A DNA stretch of 55,729 nucleotides. Source: Bifidobacterium thermophilum DSM 20210. Lineage in GTDB: Bacteria; Actinomycetota; Actinomycetes; Actinomycetales; Bifidobacteriaceae. Shown here piece after piece: positions 36,911-45,401 of this stretch. Positions within the stretch are counted from its first letter, which is position 1. Every line of letters begins with the position of its first letter. Position numbers and translations under genes: made by a program. The DNA lies in the NCBI GenBank assembly GCA_000771265.1, contig JDUB01000017.1, positions 1-55,729 of the forward strand, given 5' to 3'. Below the pieces are notes generated by a model. That model saw nothing but the letters and a program-made list of their open reading frames with translations, had not been told where the DNA came from and did not search any database.

Positions 36911-38743
36911 ATGGCTTCTGCGGTTGATGGATTGAAACAACGCTTCATGGACGTCAGCAAGCCGGATGCCGACGGCGTCTACCGTCACGGCAAGGACAAA
37001 CGCAAGCAGCGTACGCAAATCGCGATGACCAGCCTGCGCGAACTGTGGAAGGAAGCGGTCGAATCCGTGCCGTTCGATGTTCCTGAGCACGGCGTGGGAC
37101 TTGCCGCGGTCGGCTCGCTTGCGCGCGGGCAGATCGGCCCAAGCTCCGACATTGATGTCGTGCTCATGGTCGAGCCGCACGCTTTGAAGGATGATCAGCT
37201 CAATCAGCTGGCGAACAAACTGTGGTACCCCCTGTGGGACAGCGGTCTTGACCTCGACCATGCGGTCCGCACCCGGCAGCAGTGCGAGTCGGTTACTGAC
37301 CATGATTTGCCGGCTGCGATGGGTTGGCTGTTCGTGCAGCCGGTCGCCGGGGACACTGAACTCATCGAGAAAACGGCGAAATCCATTCTCGAACGCTGGC
37401 GTAAAGCGGCGCGCAAACGATTGCAGGAGTTGCTTGATTCGGCGTCGTCGCGGCTTGAGGAGTTCGGCCGGCTGCCGTACCTCAATCAGCCGGATATCAA
37501 GGAGGCGCGCGGTGGATTACGCGACACCGTGCTGGTGTCGGCGCTCGCCGCATCATGGCTCGCCGACCGGCCCCACGGCTCGTATGATGAGGCGGTCGAA
37601 CGGCTGCTGGATGTGCGCGACTGCCTACACGTGGTCGCCGGCAAGGAAACCAACTTGCTCCTGCCCGCCTACCAGCCGAAAGTCGCCGCGATGCTCGGTC
37701 TGGCCGACCCTACCCTGCCGGAAGGCGAGCGTGAAGCGGATGCCGTTGAAGGATTGCAGACCTTGCTGGCCACGCTGGGCCGCCGCATCGCGTTCTCTCT
37801 GGATTCCACGGCTTCGCACGCACGGCACACGCTTACCCATGAAAAACCGCGGTTCGCGTTCTTTCAGATGTTCCAGCCCCGGGCGGGTGGCAAACGTGAG
37901 GCGCCGACCTTCAAAACCATCGCGCCCGGTGTGGTCGAGCATGAGCAGGAGGTGGCCCTTGCTGTGGGTGTCGAGCCGAGTGAGGACGCGACCCTCCCGT
38001 TACGTGTCGGGGTGGCGGCCGCGGAATACGGCCTGCCGATTAACCCGTCAACCCTGCTGAATCTCAAGCATTGCCCGGTCACCGATAAGAGCTGGGACCA
38101 CGAGACGCGCGAACTGTTCATCCGGTTCCTGGCCACGGGTCAGGCACTGCCGCCGGTGTGGGAGGAGCTTGATTTCGTTGATTTGCCGGGCAGGTGGATG
38201 CCCGAGTGGCTGGGCGTGCGCAACCGGCCGTCCGCGTCCGCGGCGCACCGCTATACGATTGACCGCCATATGATCGAAGTCGTCTCACGACTTGGACGTG
38301 AAGCGCCGAGCGGCATGCGCTACGACGACACACAATACGCGACACTGCTGTTGGCAGGGCTGCTGCACGACATCGGCAAGCGGCCGGGCGTACGTGACCA
38401 TGCGGCCGAGGGCGCAAGGCATGTGCCGGTCATTCTAGGACGTATGGGCTACGACGACCAGGTGGTCAGCCGGGCGACACTGCTGGTGCGCGAGCATCTG
38501 ACGCTCTCGCAATTCGCCACGGGCAAGGATCCGGAGGATCCCGCGGTTGGCCGCGAGCTTGCTGGGCGTGTTGAGAACGACCCGGTGCTGCTGGACATGC
38601 TGTTCGACCTGACGCGGGCGGACGGCTCGTCGCTGGGCGCCACATCCGGCGAAGCGATCACCAAGCAGTACGGCTGGTCGCGCTGGCGCGAAGCGACCGT
38701 GCGCATGATGTACCAGGCCGCGCGCGAGGCGATGGAGGACTGA
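36911..38743 (+). CDS. glnD: GlnD-like PII uridylyltransferase, without ACT domains
   Basis: A 610-residue PII-modifying enzyme. The nucleotidyltransferase motif GSLARGQIGPSSDIDVVLM (residues 68-86) has the Gly-Ser and Asp-x-Asp needed for UMP or AMP transfer. PDIKEARGGLRDT is the GlnD linker signature. LLHDIGKRPGVRDHAAEG (about residue 485) is the HD domain that removes the nucleotide. The protein ends about 90 residues later, where other GlnD proteins (800-900 residues) carry two glutamine-sensing ACT domains. The frame ends with a normal stop, not a frameshift. Start ATG 36911 follows GGAGGG. The partner GlnK lies 240 bp upstream. Confidence 0.93.
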   Translation: MASAVDGLKQRFMDVSKPDADGVYRHGKDKRKQRTQIAMTSLRELWKEAVESVPFDVPEHGVGLAAVGSLARGQIGPSSDIDVVLMVEPHALKDDQLNQLANKLWYPLWDSGLDLDHAVRTRQQCESVTDHDLPAAMGWLFVQPVAGDTELIEKTAKSILERWRKAARKRLQELLDSASSRLEEFGRLPYLNQPDIKEARGGLRDTVLVSALAASWLADRPHGSYDEAVERLLDVRDCLHVVAGKETNLLLPAYQPKVAAMLGLADPTLPEGEREADAVEGLQTLLATLGRRIAFSLDSTASHARHTLTHEKPRFAFFQMFQPRAGGKREAPTFKTIAPGVVEHEQEVALAVGVEPSEDATLPLRVGVAAAEYGLPINPSTLLNLKHCPVTDKSWDHETRELFIRFLATGQALPPVWEELDFVDLPGRWMPEWLGVRNRPSASAAHRYTIDRHMIEVVSRLGREAPSGMRYDDTQYATLLLAGLLHDIGKRPGVRDHAAEGARHVPVILGRMGYDDQVVSRATLLVREHLTLSQFATGKDPEDPAVGRELAGRVENDPVLLDMLFDLTRADGSSLGATSGEAITKQYGWSRWREATVRMMYQAAREAMED

Positions 38744-39084
38744 GCGAGATTGGGCTGGGCTGACGGGCCGGGGCTGACGGGCTGGGGCTGACGGGGTTGT
38801 TGCGAAGCTTGCCGGAGTAGGCAAGAGCCGGGTTGAACGATGGGTCGGCTGGCGGCAACGCTGGTTGGATCGGGCTGGATTGAGCTGGCTGGATTGAGTC
38901 GAGCCGTGCGGTGGGCTGAACGGTTGCGGCGGTGTTGGTTGGGTCGGGCTGATTTGATGGTGTTGGGCCGGCCTGGTGATTCGGCTGGCACTGCGTTGTG
39001 GTCGGAGCCGCCTAATCGGATCGGGCTGCCAAACTCGCGCAACTGTCCCCGCCCATGCCCAGCGCCCGCCGTAACAATCGTCCA

Positions 39085-39124
39085 TTTTCGGAATTTCTGA
39101 CGCCAGCGTCAATAATCCCGAAAG
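39085..39124. repeat. 40-bp nested palindrome, first copy
   Basis: TTTTCGGAATTTCT-GACGCCAGCGTC-AATAATCCCGAAAG. The outer arms TTTCGGGATTATT / AATTTCCGAAA type pair imperfectly; the core GACGC-CA-GCGTC is a perfect inner stem. 38 of 40 bases are shared with 40044-40083. Confidence 0.7.
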
Positions 39125-39189
39125 TTATGGGCTGTCGGATAGTTGATGTGCCAGTGGCTGGTCTTCGTGGTGTTCATGGGCCGTTGGAG

Positions 39190-39780
39190 TCTTGCGGTTT
39201 GCGGCACGGGTGTGGCCGCTGTGCGTGTGACGGCCGATGCCCGTGTGGACTGGATTGGTTTTCGGTGCGTGTTCTCCGGTTCGGTCCGCGTTTCGGGTGT
39301 CTTTGGCGGTCGCGATGGCTGCGGCTGATTCCCGTGGTATCGGTGACCCCTGGTATTCCGCTGTTTTGCGGTGGTGTCGTGGTTGGTGGCCGTGTGACGG
39401 TCGGTGCCGGTGCGGACTGGATTGGTTTTCGGCTCGTGTTCTCCGGTTCGGTCCGTAGCTCGGGCGGGCTGGGCAGCTGATTTGATGGTTGAAGATTGTA
39501 GCTCAGCAAGCAGATACTTGGAATTCTGCGGTTTTGCGGTGGTGCGGTGGTTGGTGGCCCCGGTGCAGACAGGTTTGGGTATGGACTGGTTCCGGTTTCG
39601 GCTTGTGATTTCGGGTTCGGTCCGCGGGCTCAGGTGGTTGCGTGGCTGGTGTGCCGGTGGCTGGTCTTCGTGGTGTAAGCGAATCCGTGGTGTTCCGCGG
39701 TTTTGCGGTGGTTCCGTGATTGACGGCCCATTGCTGTCCGTCGCCGTTGGGGACTGGTTCTGATTCCATCCTGTGTTCTT
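39190..39780. repeat. Four head-to-tail copies of the 168-bp repeat
   Basis: GACTGG occurs at 39248, 39415, 39584 and 39752 (steps of 167, 169, 168); the ATTCCGC/TTTTGCGG word occurs at 39355, 39523 and about 39692. Shared words include TCCGGTTCGGTCCG and GGTTTTGCGGTGGT. The same family with the same step occurs at window positions 25-260. Confidence 0.8.
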
Positions 39781-40043
39781 CGATTCGGTGCAGGGCGTCC
39801 GGTCGCCTGCGCAATCCCGTCCTTCTCCTCGCCATTCTTTCGCAGTCCTGCCCCAGACAATCAGTCTGGATTGAACGACGAGACTGCCCAGGAAAGTGAT
39901 GCCGCCATGCAAAGTCAACCTGGCAGAACGCAGACGGCGGCGCTGGTCTCGGTCAGCCTAATTGTGGGTCGGCCGGATTAAGCCGAACCGGCGCTGCTGC
40001 CTTGCCTGCGGCCTGACCTAGTCGCACCGCAGATAACCTATTG

Positions 40044-40083
40044 TTTTCGGAATTTCTAACGCCAGCGTCAATAATTCCGAAAG
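40044..40083. repeat. 40-bp nested palindrome, second copy
   Basis: Same orientation as 39085-39124 and 959 bp away. The outer arms here are better matched (CGGAATT...AATTCCG). The pair brackets the 168-bp array. Confidence 0.7.
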
Positions 40084-40243
40084 TTGTTGCCGCCATACAG
40101 GGAACGTGATAGTGATGGGCATTTGCGGATGACCGGCCGCAGGGCAGGCGGTGTGGTCGTGCGTTCCGCTGGGATTGTTGCGCATAGCACTTTGACGAGA
40201 TTGATGCAAGTCGATTTGGTGTGGCCGGCGGATTGTCCCCAAG

Positions 40244-40336
40244 CTATCCACAGAATTATCCCCAATATGTGGATAATCACATACGTTATCCACACGGTTA
40301 TCCCCACAATGTGGATAACTCGATTTTCTATCCACA
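40244..40336. other. Array of seven DnaA-box-like 9-mers (42-bp tandem module)
   Basis: TTATCCACA-type sites start at 40244 (CTATCCACA), 40256 (TTATCCCCA), 40268 (perfect, minus), 40286 (perfect), 40298 (TTATCCCCA), 40310 (perfect, minus) and 40328 (CTATCCACA). Three are exact and four differ by one base. Spacings are 12-12-18-12-12-18 bp, so the array is two and a third copies of a 42-bp module. DnaA binding is very likely. It lies about 1.05 kb before dnaB. Whether it is an origin, a DnaA reservoir or a regulatory site cannot be told from sequence. Confidence 0.8.
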
Positions 40337-40446
40337 TTTCGTAGCATCCGCGTGTCGCACAGGTAAACGGTGTGCGAACCACATGCCGGAACGATGAACC
40401 GAAAGTGAATGTAGGCGTATCGGAACCAAAGGTATTGATGTAGACG

Positions 40447-40490
40447 TTCTGTCTGGTTGCGTATGCGGTGACATACGCAACCAGACAGAA
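40447..40490. repeat. Long perfect hairpin
   Basis: TTCTGTCTGGTTGCGTATG, a CGGTGA loop, then the exact complement: 19-bp arms. About 110 bp after the DnaA-box array. No T-tract, so not an obvious terminator. Confidence 0.75.
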
Positions 40491-40751
40491 GACACAGAGG
40501 AACGACAGAATCGCTTAGCATCTGCCGGCTCGTGTATGCCCAGACATACACCGCCGCGTTGTCGGCATGCGCGCGATTGGCAAACCCGGACCGCACGGCA
40601 GCCCGATTACATCCCCTGAGACGGCGAAGACGCGGGGAATACAAGCCCAACGTCCCGACACGCTTACCGCCCGCAACGCCTGCGGGGATGATAAGCAATC
40701 ACTTCGGTTCCTATATGACGAATGCGCAGTCCTGAACATCCACACACCGGT

Positions 40752-41213
40752 TGTGTGCGAGGATTCGCTCACACATTCACCTCTCATCGACTTGAGAATG
40801 ACCAATCGAACTGACTGACCCGTCATCGTGTGAGGATTGGCTCACGCGGTGGCGGTTCGGGTTGCTGGAATCGGCTATTTGGGACTGCTGGAGTGCCGTT
40901 GTGTGAGGATTGGCTCGCACGCCAGCCGCCGGGATGGCGGGGAACGGCCATTGGGGCTGACGGAACCGTCACTGTGTGAGCATCGGCTCGCACAACGGCG
41001 GGATGGGTGACTGGAATCGTTGGTCGGGTGGCCCGACACCGTCAGTGTGTGTGGATTCGCTCACACACTCACCTCTCATCGACTTGCAAACGACCAATCG
41101 AGCTGATGGCACCGTCATCGTGTGAGGATTGGCTCGCACACCGGCCACCTGGGATGGTGGGAAACGGCCATCGGGCTGCCAGAACTGTCATTGTGCGAGG
41201 ATTCGCTCGCACA
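40752..41213. repeat. Seven hairpins in a 73-bp-period array
   Basis: The hairpin GTGTGAGGATTSGCTCRCAC starts at 40754, 40828, 40901, 40974, 41047, 41120 and 41193: one step of 74, then five of exactly 73 bp. The intervals are related to each other: units 1 and 5 share CACCTCTCATCGACTTG and CCAATCGA; units 3 and 6 share GGAACGGCCAT-type text. The array ends 170 bp before the dnaB start. Confidence 0.85.
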
Positions 41214-41382
41214 TTGGCGTACACGCAACCATCTCCTCGCTCCCCGCCCGCACCCGCCGATGACACGCGGGCGCGGGCGGGAGACTGGAGACATCGCACC
41301 GGCAATCGGCTTCGCATTGCACTGTTTTCCACCACGGCAAACACTTGGCCGCTGATACTCAACGCCCCCTATACTCAAGGGT

Positions 41383-42822
41383 ATGGCTGAAGGAAATCCT
41401 TGGGAAAATACCCGCACCGGTCGGCAATCGCAAAACACCGGCTATGTGAAGGGTGAGACGGGCACTCCCGTCCGCGACGCGGTGTTCGACCGCGTGCCCC
41501 CGCATGACGATGACGCGGAGATGGCCGTGCTCGGCGGCATGCTTATGAGCAAAGACGCCATCGGCGAAGTTTCGCAGATGATCAGCGTGTCTGATTTCTA
41601 CCAGCCGAAGCACCAGACGATTTATCAGGCAATCATCGACCTGTTCTCAGCCTCGCAGCCGGTCGATGCCGTACTCGTCGCAAACGAGCTGATGAAGAAC
41701 GGCGATCTCGAGAAGGTCGGCGGCGCTGATTACCTCCACAGCTTGGTCGCCTCCGTCCCGACCGCCGCAAACGCCACATATTACGCCGAAATCGTGCATC
41801 AGCGCGCGATTTTGCGCAATGTCATAGCGGCAGGTACGAAAATCGCGCAGCTCGGCTATTCGGCGGAAGGTTCGCAGGCTGAGGACGTCGTGAATATGGC
41901 CCAAGCCGAGGTCTACGAGATGAGCGTGGGCAAGGTCCGTCAGGATTATTCGGCCATCGGCCCGGTGGTCCATGATGCACTCGACCAGCTCGATAAACTG
42001 CAGAACGGCGAGGTCGAGCGTGGTGTGCCGACCGGCTTCCGCGATATCGATGACGTGACGCAGGGCTTGCAGCCGGGCCAGATGATTGTCGTCGCCGGCC
42101 GCCCGGCTATGGGCAAGTCCACGCTCGGCGTTGATTTCGCGCGTTCCGCCTCGCTACACCACAATATGACGACTATCATCTTCTCCCTTGAGATGAGCCG
42201 CGTGGAACTTGCGCAACGTATCATCTCTGCCGAAACGAACATCCCGCTGGTCGCGTTGCGCCGAGCGGATGACATCACGCCGGAACGGTGGAACACGCTG
42301 AATAATTTCTGGAACAAGATGCAGGACGCGCCCCTGTTCATCGACGACAGCCCGAATATGAGCCTGATGGAAATCCGCGCGAAATGCCGCCGACTCAAGC
42401 AAACGAACGACCTGAAACTCGTGGTGATCGATTACCTGCAGCTCATGAGTTCCGGCAAGCAGGTGGAAAGCCGTCAGCAGGAGGTTTCCGAATTCTCCCG
42501 CGCCTTGAAGCTGCTCGCCAAGGAGCTTGAGGTGCCGGTCGTCGCGCTGAGCCAGTTGAACCGCGGTCCGGAAATGCGTAACGACCGCAAGCCGCAGCTG
42601 TCCGATCTGCGTGAATCCGGTTCGATTGAGCAGGACGCCGATGTGGTGTTCCTCGTGCATCGCCCGGACTTCTACGATAAAGAGGATCGCCCCGGCGAGG
42701 CCGATATCATCATGGCGAAGCATCGTAACGGCCCGACCGAGACGTTCCATCTTGCCTTCCTTGGTGCCACGTCGAAGTTCAAGGATATGCCGCAGGATTA
42801 CCAGCAACAGCAGGAGGTGTGA
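41383..42822 (+). CDS. dnaB: Replicative DNA helicase DnaB
   Basis: A 479-residue hexameric helicase that unwinds DNA at the replication fork. Residues 35-150 are the N-terminal DnaB domain (PHDDDAEMAVLGGMLMS). The RecA-like core begins near residue 215: TGFRDIDDVTQGLQPGQMIV, Walker A GRPAMGKST (about 237-245), Walker B KLVVIDYLQLM, and LRESGSIEQDADVVFL, the arginine-finger region. No intein. It is intact and of usual length. It is followed by murT one base after the stop. The structured non-coding region lies directly upstream. Confidence 0.97.
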   Translation: MAEGNPWENTRTGRQSQNTGYVKGETGTPVRDAVFDRVPPHDDDAEMAVLGGMLMSKDAIGEVSQMISVSDFYQPKHQTIYQAIIDLFSASQPVDAVLVANELMKNGDLEKVGGADYLHSLVASVPTAANATYYAEIVHQRAILRNVIAAGTKIAQLGYSAEGSQAEDVVNMAQAEVYEMSVGKVRQDYSAIGPVVHDALDQLDKLQNGEVERGVPTGFRDIDDVTQGLQPGQMIVVAGRPAMGKSTLGVDFARSASLHHNMTTIIFSLEMSRVELAQRIISAETNIPLVALRRADDITPERWNTLNNFWNKMQDAPLFIDDSPNMSLMEIRAKCRRLKQTNDLKLVVIDYLQLMSSGKQVESRQQEVSEFSRALKLLAKELEVPVVALSQLNRGPEMRNDRKPQLSDLRESGSIEQDADVVFLVHRPDFYDKEDRPGEADIIMAKHRNGPTETFHLAFLGATSKFKDMPQDYQQQQEV

Positions 42823-42823
42823 T

Positions 42824-44353
42824 ATGACACAGCATCTTTCTCCAGTATCGGGAGATCGGCAGGATTCCAACGTGACTGTCCAACCTGCGACCGCCCAGTC
42901 CGGTCAGCAACAGCCCGGTCAGCAACAGCCCGTCCAGCAGCAGACCGTGATCGCCCGACCCGCTTCCGCAGCTGAATCGACACCCGCGCCGAAGCGTCCG
43001 TGGTACGCGTTTGCGACACCGACAATCGGCAGGGCCGTGAGGCACGCGTCCCGTCTGCTGCATCACGGCGGCAGCGCGCTGCCCGGCAAGGTGGTCGAGC
43101 GCATCGATCCGGGCTTCCTCGCCCGCACCTTGAGCTCGTTACCCTACGGGGTGGTGCTGGTGTCCGGCACGAACGGCAAGACCACCACGACCCGCATGGT
43201 CGCTTCCATGCTCTCCGACATGGGGTTGCGCGTGTTCACGAACCCGACGGGTTCGAATTTCACGCGCGGCGTGGTTTCCTCGCTGCTCACTCAGGTGAGC
43301 ACCTTCGGGCATCTGCACGCGGATATCGCGGTGCTGGAGCTTGACGAGGCGTACGCTGTGCATTTCGTCCGGCAGATCCGTCCCCGCTACGCGCTGCTGC
43401 TCAACGTGATGCGCGATCAGCTTGACCGCTTTGGCGAAATCGACAACACGGCCCGCCTGCTTGCCCACGTGGCGCGCGCGACCACCGGGACCGTGGTGCT
43501 CAACCGCGAGGATCCGCGTATCGCTCGGCTTGCCAGCGAGGTGCAGCCGGGCGTGCAGGTGCGCTATTTCGGCCTGTCCCAGGCGTTGCGCAGCTATTTC
43601 CCGTCTGACGACGACATGCACAACACCGATATGCAGGCCGCTGAAGTACAAACTGCTGAAGTGCAAGCCGCCACCTCTTCCGCCACCTACAATCCCGACC
43701 GCCTCAATGCCGACGTGACACTCACCCACGTAGGCGACCACGAAGCCACGTACCGGATCGCCGATCACGACATCTCCACATCCGTGAAACTCGAAGGCGT
43801 CTACAACCTGTTCAACGCAGCCGCTGCCGCGACGGTCGTGCGCGCGGTCACCGCTGACACCCCGCAAGGCGTCGCTTCGGATGACGATCTGATCGCATCG
43901 CTGTCCCGCGTGACCCCTGCGTTCGGCCGCGGCGAGACCATCAGCGTCGGCGGCACGCCCGTCGAGCTACTGCTGGTCAAGAATCCGATGGGCTTCCGCC
44001 TGTCGCTTGCCTCGTTCCCGCCCGCCGGGCACGACACGATGATCATCATCAACGACGAATACGCCGACGGCCGCGATATGAGCTGGCTGTGGGATGTTGA
44101 TTTCACCGGCCTGCGTGGCACCGGAGTAGCGGCGGTGTCCGGCACGCGCGCCTGGGATATGGCCCTGCGCCTCGAATACGACCAGGTGCCGGTCAGCCAT
44201 GTCGATACCGACCTCGAACAGGCGGTCGCTGATTTCGTCGCCGCCGACCCGACCACGCCGAAACGCATCTATTGCACCTACACGGCGATGCTGCGCACGC
44301 GCGCGAAACTCTCGCATATCACCGATGTCGCGGACGCGGGCGTCGGCAGATGA
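42824..44353 (+). CDS. murT: MurT, Mur-ligase-like subunit of lipid II isoglutaminyl synthase
   Basis: A 509-residue protein that with GatD amidates the D-Glu of lipid II to D-isoglutamine. Residues 15-45 are Gln/Pro-rich. The Mur ligase ATP loop is SGTNGKTTTTRMVASML (about residue 112); NPTGSNFTRGVVSSLL, LELDEAYAVHFVRQIRP and LNVMRDQLDRFGEID are MurT signatures, and the C-terminal DUF1727 part includes INDEYADGRDMSWLWDVDF, where Asp acts with the GatD triad. The Cys4 zinc ribbon of other MurT proteins is absent; a Met/Ala/Glu/Thr-rich stretch occupies that place. ATG 42824 follows AGGAGG overlapping the end of dnaB. Confidence 0.94.
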   Translation: MTQHLSPVSGDRQDSNVTVQPATAQSGQQQPGQQQPVQQQTVIARPASAAESTPAPKRPWYAFATPTIGRAVRHASRLLHHGGSALPGKVVERIDPGFLARTLSSLPYGVVLVSGTNGKTTTTRMVASMLSDMGLRVFTNPTGSNFTRGVVSSLLTQVSTFGHLHADIAVLELDEAYAVHFVRQIRPRYALLLNVMRDQLDRFGEIDNTARLLAHVARATTGTVVLNREDPRIARLASEVQPGVQVRYFGLSQALRSYFPSDDDMHNTDMQAAEVQTAEVQAATSSATYNPDRLNADVTLTHVGDHEATYRIADHDISTSVKLEGVYNLFNAAAAATVVRAVTADTPQGVASDDDLIASLSRVTPAFGRGETISVGGTPVELLLVKNPMGFRLSLASFPPAGHDTMIIINDEYADGRDMSWLWDVDFTGLRGTGVAAVSGTRAWDMALRLEYDQVPVSHVDTDLEQAVADFVAADPTTPKRIYCTYTAMLRTRAKLSHITDVADAGVGR

Positions 44354-44432
44354 ACGCGCCAACGACGCCATCGCCATCATGCATAGACGCAACATGCATA
44401 GACGCAATCAGCGAAATACGAAGGAGCTTGTC

Positions 44433-45239
44433 ATGCCAGCAATGAACGAAGCAACCCGGAACCTTGCGGATACCGAGGCCGACACGCGTCCGGGCCGCCG
44501 CATCGACGTCGTGTCCCTGTACCCGAAGGATATGAACATCTACGGCGATTGGGGCAACGTGCTCACCGTCATGCGCCGGCTGTCGCTGTACGGCTACGAC
44601 CCGGTTCTCCACGAATACAACCAGGGCGACCCCTGGCCGGAACATGTGGACCTGATTCTCGGCGGCGGTGGGCAGGACAACGGGCAGAAGAAAATCACAG
44701 ACGACCTGTTCGCCCGCGCGGACACCCTGCGTGCGCTCGCCGCGGACGGCGTGCCGATGCTCATGATCTGCGGCCTGTACCAGCTGTTCGGCGAGTATTT
44801 CGAAACCGTGGACGGCACTAGGCTTGACGGCATTGGTATCCTCGGTGCGTACACCGTGGGCCGCGAACACCGCATGATCGGCAATCTGGTCGAGCACAGC
44901 GAGGAATTTGGCGACATCATCGGCTATGAAAACCATTCCGGGCAGACCTTCCTGACCGGCGACACCAAGCCCTTGGGCCGCGTGGACGCCGACGGTACCG
45001 GCAACAACGGCACCGACCACACCGAGGGCGCGCGGTTCGGCAACGTGATCGGCACATACATGCACGGGTCGGTTCTGCCGAAGAACCCTCGTCTGGCGGA
45101 CGGTTTGATTCGAATCGCCGCTGAACGGCGGTATGGTGCGTTTTCCCCTCAGCAGGACGAGCAGCAGTCCGCCGAGCTGCGCAGAATCGACGATTTCGCG
45201 CAGCATGCGCGGGTTGTGGCCGCATCCCGGCCCAGATAA
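44433..45239 (+). CDS. gatD: GatD, glutaminase subunit of lipid II isoglutaminyl synthase
   Basis: A 268-residue class I glutamine amidotransferase that supplies ammonia to MurT. VVSLYPKDMNIYGDWGNVL is the GatD start. LILGGGGQDNGQ forms the oxyanion region, PMLMICGLYQLFGEYF holds the nucleophile Cys, and IGYENHSGQTFL and NVIGTYMHGSVLPKNP (catalytic His) complete the site. The residues after about 235 are a charged tail. ATG 44433 follows AAGGAG, 79 bp after murT; the intervening text has repeated GCATAGACGCAA words. Confidence 0.95.
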   Translation: MPAMNEATRNLADTEADTRPGRRIDVVSLYPKDMNIYGDWGNVLTVMRRLSLYGYDPVLHEYNQGDPWPEHVDLILGGGGQDNGQKKITDDLFARADTLRALAADGVPMLMICGLYQLFGEYFETVDGTRLDGIGILGAYTVGREHRMIGNLVEHSEEFGDIIGYENHSGQTFLTGDTKPLGRVDADGTGNNGTDHTEGARFGNVIGTYMHGSVLPKNPRLADGLIRIAAERRYGAFSPQQDEQQSAELRRIDDFAQHARVVAASRPR

Positions 45240-45401
45240 ACGACAGACGGGGATTGACAGATGGAAGGCGGAAACGCCCATCGTCGTCATTCCAGGCCGG
45301 ATTTTGCCTACGCGACGCGCGAATGGGAGTGTCATACCTCCCGTCCGTGACCTTCGTGGGGTAATGTTGGACGTACAAGGACCTGATACAAGGAGGTAAT
45401 G

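Larger units (their letters stand above)
38744..41382. other. 2.6-kb gene-free structured region between glnD and dnaB
   Basis: No frame here shows protein-like composition, a domain or a supported start. It holds, in order: G/C-rich GGGCTGACGGG repeats (38755-38800), a 40-bp palindrome, four 168-bp repeats, the palindrome again, a DnaA-box array, a 19-bp-arm hairpin and a 73-bp-period hairpin array. This is very large for a bacterial intergenic region, and its parts are ordered repeats. See the separate entries. Confidence 0.75.

Noticed and set aside
39109..39918. 269-residue reading frame on the minus strand over the 168-bp repeats
   Set aside because: It is an Arg/Thr/Pro/Asn-rich shadow of tandem DNA repeats, has no ribosome binding site and the frame drifts between copies.
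40018..40698. 226-residue reading frame over the DnaA-box array
   Set aside because: Cys/His/Arg-rich composition and coincidence with DnaA boxes and hairpins; no domain, no Shine-Dalgarno.
40752..41213. CRISPR array (seven regular palindromic repeats with about 51-bp intervals)
   Set aside because: The intervals are related to one another rather than unique, the repeats vary, and there is no cas gene in the window. It is a tandem repeat with a 73-bp unit.
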